Shown here: in pieces, positions 1-10,729 of the stretch
How the letters are laid out: each line of letters begins with the position of its first letter
How positions within the stretch are numbered: position 1 is the stretch's first letter
NCBI GenBank assembly: GCA_028671895.1
Contig: JAPMAC010000197.1
Location: 7,667,501 to 7,731,500 of the forward strand
Direction: 5' to 3'
DNA: 64,000 nt
Origin: Oenanthe sinensis
Lineage: Eukaryota > Streptophyta > Magnoliopsida > Apiales > Apiaceae
Translations under genes and position numbers: made by a program
The notes under the pieces: generated by a model
Told to the model about the DNA's origin: nothing
The model's input: the letters and a program-made list of their open reading frames with translations, nothing else
The model's database searches: none

Positions 1-1580
1 GAAGTTCAAGAACCTCAAGTTTATGAGGAACCCTAAGTACAAATTCAAGAGTAACTCCAGTTATAGTGGTTCCAATTTCAGAAACAGCAACCGAGGAGGA
101 TCGTCTTCAGGGTCTTACAACAAAGGAGGTTATAAGACGGGAATGGTAGATCGCAGTAAGTTCAAGTGCTACAACTGTGATGAACCCGGGCATTTTGTAA
201 CAGAATGCCGGAAGCGAAGCAAGTGAAAGAAAGAAAGGAGTCATATGATGAACTCAAGCAGAAATATGATGCACTGGTGAAGAAGCATCAGGGAAGAGCT
301 TATATAGCTGAAGGAAAGAGCTGGGATGATTCAGACAACGATGAAGAAGAAACATATGGAAATATTTCTTTAATGGCAGACTCTTTAGAGGCATCCCTTC
401 AATCATCGAAGGTATCATTTCTCTCCTCCATTGACATGTCTAAATCTGAATATAAGAAAACTGTAGAAGATCTCAGTATAGAAATGTTTAACATACATAC
501 AAGCATGCTTGCATCTGAAGAAGAAAATGCTAAGCTAGTTCTGAAGAATAAAATGTGAGAAGCTAGAAATGAAGAACTAGAGCTTGCATGTGTCAATCTA
601 GAAGATCTGAAACAGAAAATTGAATATCTTCAATATAGAGACAAGTGCAATCAGGAAGTAGAAACTACTCTTAGGAATAATATTTCTAAGTTAGAGTTAA
701 AACTTCAAGCTTATAAGAAATCTGTTAATCTTGTAAAGGAGGCAATAGATAAACAGGTCATAGGTCAGAAAACTGGAATAGGTTTTGACTATGATAAAAA
801 GGAAGGAAAGATGCATGTAGAATCAATTGCTGAGGAAAGTCCTGTGAAGCAATACATTCCACATGTGTTGAAAAATGTCACCAATCCCCTATATAAGAAG
901 TTTGTCATGGAACCCTTAAATGAAGAGGAGATCTTAATGAAAGAAGAAATCCTTGTTGAGGATCAAAAGAAGAAAGAGGAAGAAAGTAAAAAGGAATTGC
1001 CTAAAAAATCTGTAAAAATTGTAGACCCTAAAGAACAGATTAAAAGTGATTTAGGTAACAAGAATGAAAAAATGAAAGCTAACAGAAATGGCAAAGTAGG
1101 TGTTAACAAGAAAAATGATTATGCCTACTCTCCCAAAGCTATTAAAAAAGTTTGCAATAATTGTAATTCTACTGGTCATCTTACGCATGCATGCAAAAAG
1201 ATAAAAGTAGTAAAAGAAGAAACTTCTAATATGTCTGCCATGTCTTTCCCTCATCAACCATGTGGTAAAGTAGAATGCATGCCATGTGCTTTCAACATCA
1301 TGTCTGCATACATAAATTTAATGAATAATTCATCTAGTACATGCATGAATATAGATGGAACATGAATAGAAAACATGTTAGGGCAAAGACTGCTAGTCCT
1401 CCTAAGTCTAGGAAGGAAGCCCCTATCCATAAGCCTAAAGACACCCCTATCAAGGCTAAACCAAAGGACAAGGGCACAGTCGATGAGAAAGATAAGGACC
1501 AGAAAGTTTCTGCCGCTAAATTTGTTTATTCAACTAAGCCTCTTGGACCCAATCAAGTTTGGGTACCAAAGAAAAAGTAA
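1..1580 (+). pseudogene. RT1 gag (nucleocapsid part), frameshifted
   Basis: Gag would form the virus-like particle and bind the element RNA. The window opens inside gag. A CCHC zinc knuckle, CYNCDEPGHFVTEC, is encoded near 166-210. The frame then changes at about 205-220 and runs to 1365 with one TGA at 556-558. This second stretch is Lys/Glu-rich and probably coiled-coil. A second CCHC knuckle, CNNCNSTGHLTHAC, lies near 1150-1195, followed by a frame change near 1345-1365. The last part (to 1580) ends in PNQVWVPKKK, a sequence that directly precedes protease in this lineage and has counterparts in RT4 and RT6. The broken frames make it a pseudogene. Confidence 0.85.
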
Positions 1581-3215
1581 TCAATTTATGGATGCAGGGT
1601 ATAGCAAAGAACAAGCGTATCATGTGGATTCTCGACAATGGTTGTTCTAGACATATGATTGGTGATAGAGCCCTGCTATCATATGTGATTGAAAAAGCTG
1701 GCCCAATAGTGACCTTTAGAGATAACAGCAAGGGATTCACAATGGGATATGGCAATCTGGAAGTTTGAAATGTTATAATACAAAATATCTCTCTTGTGGA
1801 TGGATTAAAGCACAACCTTCTAAGTATCAGTTAGTTCACTGACAAAGGCTTCAAAGTAACTTTTGAGAAAGAAAGATGTGCAATCCAAAATAGGAAAGAT
1901 ACGAAGCTTACTCTTCAAGGAGTGAGAAAAGGGAATCTCTTTGTAGCTGACTTATTCTCTGCAAGCAAAGGCGAAGCTCAATGTTTTTACAGCAAAGCTT
2001 CAACAGAGGATAGTTGGTTATGGCACAAGAAACTTTCACACCTAAACTTCAAGGCAATGAACTCTTTAGTTAAGAGGGAATTGGTAAGAGGTTTACCTGA
2101 GATGGAATACTGTCAAGAAGGTTTATGTGAAGCATGTGAAAAAGGGAAGTCAAAGAAAGCATCTCACCGAAGCAAAGACTCTTCAGACATTACTAAACCA
2201 CTGCAACTTTTACATATGGATTTATTTGGCCCAGTAAATGTCATGTCAATATCAAGAAAGAGATATGCCCTGGTAATTGTAGATGACTACTCTAAGTACA
2301 CGTGGGTGTTATTTCTAGCCTCAAAGGATGAAGCCCCCTCAAATAATCATTGATCACATAAAGAAGATAGAGGTAGAAGCTGGTTTGCCTGTCAGAAAAA
2401 TCAGGTCTGACAATGGAACAGAATTCAGGAATGTAACCCTAAATGAATTCTGTGTTGAAAAAGGTATCTCAAGACAATACTCAGCGCCCAGAACTCCTCA
2501 ACAAAATGGAGTAGTAGAAAGGAAGAACATGACTTTGGTTGAAGCAGCAAGAACAATGCTGAATGAAGCTAAGTTACCTTTATACTTTTGGGCTGAAGCA
2601 GTCAACACAGCTTGCTACACTCAGAATCGTACCCTGATCAACAAAGAACATGACAAGACTCCGTACGAGTTAATGGCAAACAAGAAACCAACACTGAAAT
2701 ACTTTCATGTGTTTGGCGCAAAGTGCTTTGTACTGAAAGATGATGAGCACCTAGGAAAATTCGAATCCAAGGCTCATGGAGGCATATTTCTTGGCTACTC
2801 TCTAGAATCTAAGGCGTACAGGGTTTATGTGATTGAACATAAAAAGGTCATTGAAAGCATGAATGTAACTTTCGATGATCTCAAGCTCCCAAGTCTACAA
2901 AGAATAGACGACACTGAAACTCTGCAGTTTGAAAATATGAACTCAGATGAAAGTGAAATAGAACCTGAAGCTGCAACAGGAAATCAGGCCCCAAATGAGA
3001 ATAACAACTATGATGATTCTGACCCTAGTAGTGGAAACAGTGGAAGATTCACAGAAACTACTAGTAGTGGCAGAGAATCTCATTCTCAACCAAGCAGCAG
3101 CTCGGAGCAACTGAAGGATCAACTAGCAAGACCCAGCACTACAATAATAATCAAACTGAATCTTCCAGGGCAAATCTGCCTAGACAAAGGGTGTGGAGTA
3201 GAGATCACCCTTTGA
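1559..3215 (+). pseudogene. RT1 protease and integrase, frameshifted
   Basis: The retropepsin region near 1620-1660 reads WILDNGCSRHMIGD, so the catalytic triad is D-N-G rather than the usual D-[ST]-G. A stop at about 1766 and decayed sequence follow to 1921. From 1922 come the GAG-pre-integrase zinc-binding residues (WHKKLSHLNF then CEACEKGK), and the integrase core starts with HMDLFGPVN. A frame change at 2328-2353 leads to the rest of the catalytic core: RSDNGTEF (second Asp) and QQNGVVERKN (Glu). A Ser/Glu/Asn-rich linker to RT ends at a stop at 3213-3215. Family knowledge: protease matures Gag-Pol and integrase joins the cDNA ends to host DNA. Confidence 0.88.
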
Positions 3216-3915
3216 GTTGATTCTAGGAAATCCAGATGCTGGAGTTCAAACTAGATGTGCTTCTCAAAATGAATGTTTATTCTCTGGTTTTCTCTCTGAG
3301 ATAGAGCCAAAGAAAGTAGAAGAAGCACTAGAAGATCCAGATTGGGTCATTGTTATGCAAGAAGAACTCAATCAATTTGACAGATAAAAAGTCTGGAAGC
3401 TGGTACCCAGGACAAAGAACAAGTCTATAATTGGCACAAAGTGGGTATTCAGAAATAAACTGGATGAAGATGTCATTGTTACGAGGAACAAAGCCAGACT
3501 AGTTGCTAAAGGTTATTCCCAAGAAGAAGGAATAGATTATGATGAAACATATGCAACAGTGGCAAGACTTGAAGCTATCAGGATGTTTCTGGCATTTGCA
3601 GCACACTCTCATTTCAAAGTATATCAAATGGATGTGAAGAGTGCATTTCTGAATGGAGAGCTTGAAGAAGAAGTGTATGTGGAACAAGCCCCAGGGTTTG
3701 AAGATCCAGAATTTGCAAATTTTGTATACTTTCTTTTCAAGGCACTCTATGGCTTAAAGCAGGCACCTCGGACATGGTACGACACTCTATCTATATTCCT
3801 ACTAGAAAATGGTTTCACTAGAGGTGTCATAGATAAAACTTTGTTTCATAAAATGCATAAAAATGACATGATATTAGTACAGGTATATGTGGATGACATT
3901 ATATTTGGTTCTCCT
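3216..3915 (+). pseudogene. RT1 reverse transcriptase, N-terminal part, cut by RT2
   Basis: Translated similarity to copia RT runs from the linker (EEALEDPDWVIVMQEELNQF, one in-frame TAA near 3385) through KSIIGTKWVFRNK, ARLVAKGYSQEEGIDYDET and QMDVKSAFLNGELEEEVYV to the catalytic YVDDIIFGS ending at 3910. The domain is then interrupted by RT2 at 3916. The reading resumes after RT2 at 11892, with only the 5-bp duplication CTCCT shared by both sides. The RT catalytic residues are present; what breaks the protein is the upstream stop and the 8-kb insertion. Confidence 0.9.
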
Positions 3916-5072
3916 TATTGGGACAATCGAATCATGATGCTGCGTTTTATGATATGAAAACGAACGAGTTTGAATAGAAAATTAACCTTAATCGCTACGG
4001 CGCAAGCGATTCAAATCCACGTCTTTTACTGTATTCCCGTATTCACCTTGAGCGAAGTGTGGCCTTCGATCCTCCCAAGGTTGCCTCCCTTCTAGCTTTG
4101 AGATCTTGGAACCCTAGTTCTTGGTTGCCTCCTTGAACGGCTGCTCACAAAAACCCTAGTATTTCCAACTCATAGCTAGAAGAGAATAAGATGAATATAT
4201 AGGCTACAGTAGGGATCCTGGATAATTAGGTCGGGCCTTCCAATGACATTCTGGGTCAAGCCCAATGTCATTAAATATTAATTCAATCCACTAAAGAATT
4301 AATATTAGCACTACCTCTCCTAATGCCGTAATTTAATTATTTAATTCGGCTCCAATATTATTTGCTTATTAAATTCCCCATGTTTAAGATATCGAATGTC
4401 CATTAATTAAATTAATTTCTGATAATTAATTTAATCAATATCTTTTATCTTTGATCATCCACTCAACCTTATAATTATGCAAGAACAAATCTGCCTGCAG
4501 GACTAAAGCATAATTATCTTTATGAGCTTTCAAGAGGACATCATCACCCGAATATTTTCGGACACGGTTTCCTTTTATAGTCAATATCCCACTCTGTATG
4601 CAATGTCATTGTCCAAAACATAATATTGTGATTAACAAAAAATCACATCACATATGAATCAAAACATGTGCATTGCATACAAGTGTCAATCACTGTATCC
4701 GGATTAAGAACCTAAGCAATAATAATATTATAGAATCTTAGTTCTTCTTTATTATCAGAATAGAAGAACAATTCTAATATTTTAATCCCGTTCAATATAC
4801 ACAAAGCATACAAGTATTATTCAATAATCAAGATAGATTATTTCTAAATAATACTTCAGTCATTCCAGTGGTTTGTTTAACTCCACTTAAACTGTGAACA
4901 TTTATTATATTATATATAGACACTGACAATCTAATCTTCTGTTATCCCATTTGATACTAGATTATCCACAATATATAATATACAAACAGTGTTAAAATAC
5001 GCATTCAAGATTCTCAATAAAAAAAGACAATGTCATATACTTCAAACGAATAGTTCAGTATACTCCCTAACA
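3916..5072 (-). repeat. RT2 3' LTR (left copy)
   Basis: This 1157-bp repeat is nearly identical to 10730-11886. On the minus strand it starts TGTTAGGGAG and ends in TCCCAATA, where the other copy has TCCCAACA. A TATA-like CTATATATTC lies at about 4194-4203 on the minus strand. An A/T palindrome, ATTAATTAAATTAATT with its partner, lies near 4396-4440. Confidence 0.95.
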
Positions 5073-5085
5073 ATCTCCCACTTAT
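5073..5085 (-). other. RT2 polypurine tract
   Basis: On the minus strand the bases next to the 3' LTR read AAGTGGGAGATT. This purine run is the expected plus-strand primer and directly abuts the LTR end. Confidence 0.8.
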
Positions 5086-5151
5086 ACTCAAGCTATTCTT
5101 TGAGTATATCAGTGTTATATTACAAGCAATCCACTACCAATTAAATAACTA

Positions 5152-8100
5152 TTATGTGACCATACATCTGACTCCCATCGCCTCCACATGCTGCTCAAAA
5201 GCCTTAGCTGATAAGCTCTTTGTGAAAGGATCTGCCCAGTTGTCCTTTGATGCTATATCAGTCACAATAATATCTCCTCGCTTAACGAATTGTCGTATAA
5301 GGTGATACTTACGCTCGATGTGTTTTGCTGCCTTATGGTCTCGCGGTTCCTTTGCATTTGCCACAGCACCAGTGTTATCACAATACACTGTCAAGCTCCT
5401 AGGCAAATTAGGTACCACATCTATGTCCAAAAGAAAGTTTCTGAACCATATTGCCTCTTTGGCTGCCTCCGAAGCTGCCACATATTCGGCTTCCATGGTA
5501 GAGTCAGCAACGCATTTCTGCTTTACACTCCTCCATATTACAGCTCCACCTCCTAAGGTAAACACATATCCCGAGGTTGATTTCCTCTTATCTCTATCTG
5601 CTTGGAAATCTGAATCGGTATATCCTAGAGGTAACAAATCTGAGGCCTTGTAAATTAGCATATACTCCTTAGTCCTTCTCAGGTACTTGAGTATAGCCTT
5701 TACTGCACTCCAATGTTCCTGTCCTGGGTTTGACTGATATCTGCTAACCATGCCCACGGCAAAACAAATATCAGGTCTCGTACATAACATTGCATACATT
5801 AAGCTTCCGCATGCCGAAGCATAGGGAACCGCTTTCATGCTCTCTATCGCCTCTGGTGTCTTAGGACACTGTTTCTTTGATAGAGCAACTCCATGTTTAT
5901 AAGGTAGGTTACCCTTCTTGGAGTCCTGCATGTTAAAACGAGCCAATACCTCATCAATATAGGGCTCTTGGGATAAAGCCAACATCTTTTTCTTGCGATC
6001 CCTTATAACTTTGATCCCAAGGATGTATGCCGCTTCACCTAAGTCCTTCATTTCGAACTGTTTGAACAACCATGCCTTTACCGCTGATAACATCCCTACA
6101 TTGTTTCCAATGAGTAAAATATCATCTACGTATAGCACTAGAAAAGTCACTGAACTACCCTCACATTTCTTGTACACACACGACTCGCTTGGACATTGAT
6201 CAAATCCGTATGTCTGGATTACCTGATCAAAGCGAATATTCCAATACCTAGAAGCTTGTTTAAGTCCATAAATGGACTTCTTAAGCTTACATACCAGATG
6301 CTCTTGGCCTTCCTTAATGAATCCTTCTGGTTGTTGCATATAGATGATCTCATCATCAAGACTCCCATTTAGGAAAGCTGTCTTGACATCCATTTGCCAA
6401 ATCTCATAATCGAGATGAGCTGCTATAAATAAAAGAATCCGGATCGACTTTAGCATGACTACTGGCGAAAAGGTTTCCTCATAATCGATCCCTTCTTTCT
6501 GAGTATACCCTTTCGCAACAAGTCTTGCTTTCCAAGCTTTTACCTTTTTGTCAGATCCTCTTTTTCTCTTGTAGATCCACTTACATCCAATGGGTTTTAC
6601 ACCTTTGGGTGGTTCCACGAGCTCCCAGACTTGATTTGAATACATAGATTCCATCTCAGATTTCATTGTTTTTTGCCATAGATCTACATCTTTGTCTTGC
6701 AGTGCTTCCTCGTATGTCATGGGATCCTCATCATGTTCCTCAGAGACCAACTCCGAAGACTCTCCCAATAACATGAATCTGCTGGGTTTACGAATAACCC
6801 TCCCACTACGACGAGACACCGGTGTGGTATTAGTGATAGGTTGTGTGTTCTCTTGTGGCTGTTCTACTTGTACTATTGGCACTTGTTCATTATTTGTCTC
6901 TCCCACTAGTTCCTCTAAAATGACACTGCTCATGGGTTTATGGTTCATCATATAGTCCTCCTCTAGGAATCTAGCATTGGTACTAACAATGACATCCCGA
7001 TCCTTAGGACTATAAAATAAATATCCTTTCATTCCCATGGGATAGCCTACAAAAAGCCTTACTTCTGTACGAGATTCTAACTTAGTCACGTTCTTGTTCA
7101 ACACATGTGCTGGACAACCCCATATCCGAATATGTCTTAGACTAGGTTTTGAACCAGTCCACAATTCTTTTGGAGTCTTAGGAACTGACTTAGAAGGAAC
7201 TAAATTCAAAAGATAAGCTGCTGTTTCTAAAGCATGTCCCCAAAACGACTTGGGTAATTCTGAATAACTCATCATCGATCTAACACTCTCTAAAAGAGTA
7301 CGATTCCTTCTCTCCGCTACACCATTCTGTTGGGGTGTTCCAGGTGCAGTCAATTGAGACATGATCCCATTCTTTGATAAATAATCCCTAAATTCTCCAA
7401 GCAAGTATTCGCCACCACGATCTGATCGTAGTGACTTGATACATTTTCCATGTCGCTTCTCCGTTACAGTTTTGTACTCCTTGAACTTGTCAAAGCACTC
7501 TGATTTACGGCGCAACAAATAAATGTATCCATATCTAGAATAATCATCAATAAAAGTGACAAAATATTCATAACCACCTCTTGTTTGAATATTCATGGGT
7601 CCACATAAATCAGTATGAACCAATTCTAACACTTCTTTGGCTCTATTCCCCTTTGCCTTAAAAGGCCTAGTGGTCATTTTACCTTCCAAACAGGATTCAC
7701 AGACTGGAAATGGCTCCACTGCCAATGAGCCTAAAGGCCCATCTACTACCAGTCTTCGAATCCTCCTCAAGTTAATATGACCTAATCTTAAGTGCCAAAG
7801 ATATGTTTGGTTCAAAGAAGAAGGTTCCTTTCTTTTAGTAGTGATAGAAGATGTGTTATTTAATACCCTATGTTGTAGTTGCAGTGCAGGTTGATTAGGA
7901 GTGATTATGTATAAATTGTCTTGCAATGTACCAGAACATATAACTAGTTTATTCCTCATAATTGAAACATTATGATCCAAACAAACATTATAACCATCCA
8001 AAGCAAGTTTAGAAACCGAAATTAAATTCCTTCTAAACGAAGGTACATAAAGACAATTGTTCAAAACCAAATTCCTATCATCACCAAAAGATAAATTAAC

Positions 8101-8196
8101 ATCTCCTACTGCAACTACTGCTACTTTCGTAGCATCTCCCATGAACACATATATCTCGCCATCTCTAAGCATTCTGGATTGCTGGAACCCCTGCAT
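5152..8196 (-). CDS. RT2 pol: integrase, reverse transcriptase, RNase H (protease split by a stop)
   Basis: An open frame of 1014 codons, in frame with gag upstream (8221-9126) and separated from it by one TGA. Rough residue positions: protease C-terminal half 1-70; HHCC GAG-pre-integrase 133-175 (HLRLGH, then CESCLEGK); integrase core 190-300 with VHTDLCGP, RSDRGGEY and NGVAERRN giving D, D and E; linker to about 490; RT 500-740 with QMDVKTAFLNG and the catalytic YVDDILLIG; RNase H 865-1000 with GYTDSDF, MEAEYVAA and YCDNTGA. The stop at 5152 is 79 bp from the LTR, so there is no third ORF. The first Met is only an ORF start: the natural product is a Gag-Pol polyprotein. No other break is visible. 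Confidence 0.95.
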   Translation of the reverse strand: MQGFQQSRMLRDGEIYVFMGDATKVAVVAVGDVNLSFGDDRNLVLNNCLYVPSFRRNLISVSKLALDGYNVCLDHNVSIMRNKLVICSGTLQDNLYIITPNQPALQLQHRVLNNTSSITTKRKEPSSLNQTYLWHLRLGHINLRRIRRLVVDGPLGSLAVEPFPVCESCLEGKMTTRPFKAKGNRAKEVLELVHTDLCGPMNIQTRGGYEYFVTFIDDYSRYGYIYLLRRKSECFDKFKEYKTVTEKRHGKCIKSLRSDRGGEYLLGEFRDYLSKNGIMSQLTAPGTPQQNGVAERRNRTLLESVRSMMSYSELPKSFWGHALETAAYLLNLVPSKSVPKTPKELWTGSKPSLRHIRIWGCPAHVLNKNVTKLESRTEVRLFVGYPMGMKGYLFYSPKDRDVIVSTNARFLEEDYMMNHKPMSSVILEELVGETNNEQVPIVQVEQPQENTQPITNTTPVSRRSGRVIRKPSRFMLLGESSELVSEEHDEDPMTYEEALQDKDVDLWQKTMKSEMESMYSNQVWELVEPPKGVKPIGCKWIYKRKRGSDKKVKAWKARLVAKGYTQKEGIDYEETFSPVVMLKSIRILLFIAAHLDYEIWQMDVKTAFLNGSLDDEIIYMQQPEGFIKEGQEHLVCKLKKSIYGLKQASRYWNIRFDQVIQTYGFDQCPSESCVYKKCEGSSVTFLVLYVDDILLIGNNVGMLSAVKAWLFKQFEMKDLGEAAYILGIKVIRDRKKKMLALSQEPYIDEVLARFNMQDSKKGNLPYKHGVALSKKQCPKTPEAIESMKAVPYASACGSLMYAMLCTRPDICFAVGMVSRYQSNPGQEHWSAVKAILKYLRRTKEYMLIYKASDLLPLGYTDSDFQADRDKRKSTSGYVFTLGGGAVIWRSVKQKCVADSTMEAEYVAASEAAKEAIWFRNFLLDIDVVPNLPRSLTVYCDNTGAVANAKEPRDHKAAKHIERKYHLIRQFVKRGDIIVTDIASKDNWADPFTKSLSAKAFEQHVEAMGVRCMVT

Positions 8197-8220
8197 AGAA
8201 TTACAAACATGATCAGTGGC

Positions 8221-8223
8221 TCA
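8221..8223 (-). other. Nonsense codon at the protease active-site glycine of RT2
   Basis: The minus strand reads GTAGATACA-TGA-GCC, that is V-D-T-stop-A. One G-to-T change from GGA would create it. It is the only visible in-frame stop between the gag start and the pol end. The following bases (GCC) do not match the CAR-YYA context known for stop readthrough. Confidence 0.85.
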
Positions 8224-9126
8224 TGTATCTACACACCAAGTGCTCGTAGATATAGCCGCTATATATGTTTCTGTAACTAGAGAAAGAGACATACCAGTAT
8301 TGTTTTTCTTCTTAGGAAGAGGACAATCCTGTTTCCAGTGACCCGACTGCTTGCACCTGAAGCACTTGCCCTTGGGCTTTTTCACAGCACCACCTTGAAC
8401 TCCCACAGCTTTCACAACTTTCTGTGTCTGAGCCTTTTTCTTCTTCTTGGCTTTCGGCTTAGAAGAAGAAGGTTTCTCAGCCACATTGACTTGAACACTC
8501 TGCTGAAAAAGTCCTTCAGCTGCCTGAAGTTCTGTCAGAAGTTCCGCAAGACTATACATTCTTTTGTTCATGGTGTAATTCAAGCGGAACTGCTCAAAAC
8601 TTTTGGGTAAACTCATAAGGATGATATCGATCTGGGTTTCCCCATCAACCTCAGCACCAAGGATCTCCATCTCATTCAGATGTGACATCATCCTGAGAAC
8701 ATGATCCCTTACAGGTGTCCCTTCAGCCATCTGAGTGTTCATTAAAGCTTTCATTGCTACTTGCCTTGCAGCCCTATTCTGATCTCCAAAAAGTTCTTTG
8801 AGATTAAAGAGCATATCTGAAGCAGTGGCCATAGCCTGATGCTGATGCTGCAAAATACCTGACATTGCTGCCAGAATGTAACATCGCGACATCTCATCAG
8901 CCTTAATCCACTTCTTATAATACTCCTTCTCAACTTCAGAAGCATTCTCAGCAGGCTCCTCTGGCTTGGGTTCATTAATGCAAAATTTGTACTCCTCAGC
9001 AGTCAACACAATGTCCAAATTACGTTTCCATTCAATATAGTTAGGTCCAGTAAGTTTGTTATCCTTAAGTATGGTAAAAAGTGGATTAAAGCCCATTATA
9101 TCCTGAGAATCATACATATAACACAT
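8221..9126 (-). CDS. RT2 gag, plus start of protease, ending at an in-frame TGA
   Basis: A frame of 301 codons. The N-terminal half is a UBN2-type Gag capsid domain (LTGPNYIEWKRNLDIVL near residue 28). A Lys-rich basic stretch near 225-235 precedes a CCHC zinc knuckle, CFRCKQSGHWKQDC, near 256-269. The frame then reads STWCVDT and stops. The next in-frame residues are ATDHVCNS, the usual continuation of the copia protease active site D-T-G-A. The TGA therefore stands where the glycine codon (GGA) is expected. ATG at 9126 is the first Met; the Met at MGFNPLF, about 10 codons in, is an equally good start. Confidence 0.93.
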   Translation of the reverse strand: MCYMYDSQDIMGFNPLFTILKDNKLTGPNYIEWKRNLDIVLTAEEYKFCINEPKPEEPAENASEVEKEYYKKWIKADEMSRCYILAAMSGILQHQHQAMATASDMLFNLKELFGDQNRAARQVAMKALMNTQMAEGTPVRDHVLRMMSHLNEMEILGAEVDGETQIDIILMSLPKSFEQFRLNYTMNKRMYSLAELLTELQAAEGLFQQSVQVNVAEKPSSSKPKAKKKKKAQTQKVVKAVGVQGGAVKKPKGKCFRCKQSGHWKQDCPLPKKKNNTGMSLSLVTETYIAAISTSTWCVDT

Positions 9127-10729
9127 AATTAGAGGGTGTTTAAAAAAATTTGTTCCTCTAACAATTATTTAAAATTAAAACACCAACACTTAAACACCAT
9201 AGGTTTCTGGTATGCCACGTTGGGTGACTTATATACCACCTAAATTTATTTAAATGTTACTTCGATCCTACTACTAAATAATTAGTCACGTTAGGGTGAT
9301 CTATATTATTTTTCATAGCTAAGTGTATACCATTATTAAATCTTAAATTAATAATAATAATACCAGATGCGCCTTTTGACTATGATAAATTCTTGCTCCC
9401 AACAATAAGATACTACTAAAATTACAAATCTAAAGAGTATTCAGACTGACTGGCCAGGCCGGTGGAAGCATTGCCAAGAGGCTAACCACTTTTCTAGACA
9501 CCAATCTAAATGGCCAGGTAAGCTGCACGCTTTCCTAGACACCAACGCAAGAATACTCAAAGATGTGTTATTTTAGATTCTCTTCCTAGTTGAGCGTGAA
9601 AGCTATCAAAAAATAGGGTATCCTTTTATTATTTGAATTCTATGAAACTTAGTACGCCACGTTGGGTGACATATGTACCTTCCAATATTCATAATTAATT
9701 TTAGAAGTTTGTTCTAGTAATTTCCATAACACTCTAGACACCATAAATTACATGCCACGATGGGTGACGTATACATAATTTATATTCGACTTAGTGTTAA
9801 ATTACATACAAACAATAATGGAGACCATGGGATTTAATACCAAATTAATTCCCTCTCCCACTTAGTATTTTACTATGAGGATTTTATCTAGATGCATCGT
9901 CCTATGTTATTTTTTCGCAGTCCACATGTATCATAATAACAATACATATAACACATAACATAGCAGCATACTCATCATGATTAAAGCATAATAAAACAGC
10001 CCTATGTCCATGTCGTTCTAGCATGCGAAGGGTTAGTATCACATGGCATAACAAACAAACATGGAACACATAGTAGTAATAATCAAGATCAGCAAACATT
10101 ATGTAAAACATAATAAAATACATCCACTATTATGGCCCCGAAGAATAATCTTCAAAATCATCCATCGATAAATTTTCGAAAATCTTCAGCCGCCTGTTTG
10201 ACTGCCTAAACGAGCTCAGAATGGCTTGAAAAATCTGGAGATGGAAACCATCTCAGCCTGTAGGTCTCGTTCTGCCGTTTCCGAAAAGGTATTATTCGCC
10301 CCAATCGGATATCGTATGCAAAATCTGTAGCCAGAACAGCGAAGCAGCCACGAAAACAGCATATAGCAGCGGAAGAACTCTGTTTCTCGCATCTTCGTTG
10401 ATCAAACAATTACATACGACAAATACAACAGAAAAATCTATTCTATTACATCAGATCATAATCTAAATTGAATACAATTCGAATTACAAGATTACAATCA
10501 AAATAAAAATCAAAAATTAAAACTAATCATGATCAACCCTCATGATTTAATTTACAACCACGATAAACCACGTGGGATCCAAAAACATAATTACAACCAT
10601 GGCCATAATAGTGGATAACAACCTGCATCAAAAAAACAATACAAACCCACCACTATATACATACATAATTACGACATGGACATCATATCATATAACGCAG
10701 AACCCTAGAACCTGGCTCTTGATGCCAAT
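9127..10729 (-). other. RT2 5' untranslated leader with dispersed repeats
   Basis: These 1.6 kb lie between the primer binding site and gag. I find no supported gene. A repeated motif (plus strand GCCACGTTGGGTGACNTAT, with one variant) occurs at about 9213-9231, 9657-9674 and 9755-9772. CTAGACACCA occurs near 9492, 9534 and 9733, and TGGCCAGG occurs twice (about 9451 and 9511). It also has A/T-rich tracts and ends in the primer binding site. Confidence 0.75.
10714..10727 (-). other. RT2 primer binding site
   Basis: The minus strand, two bases after the 5' LTR end, reads TGGCATCAAGAGCC. This resembles the plant initiator-Met tRNA 3' complement (TGGTATCAGAGC) with small differences. Confidence 0.8.

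Noticed and set aside
3916..3920. Non-canonical TA start of the RT2 left LTR as a sign of a different boundary
   Set aside because: The CTCCT duplication and alignment with the right LTR fix the boundary here. TG to TA is a point change.
5290..6955. Plus-strand open frames opposite RT2 pol
   Set aside because: They are shadows of the minus-strand pol frame and show no family resemblance.
8221..8223. Programmed stop-codon readthrough between gag and pol of RT2
   Set aside because: The stop falls inside the protease active-site motif rather than at a domain border, and the downstream bases do not match known readthrough contexts. Simple nonsense mutation is the better explanation.
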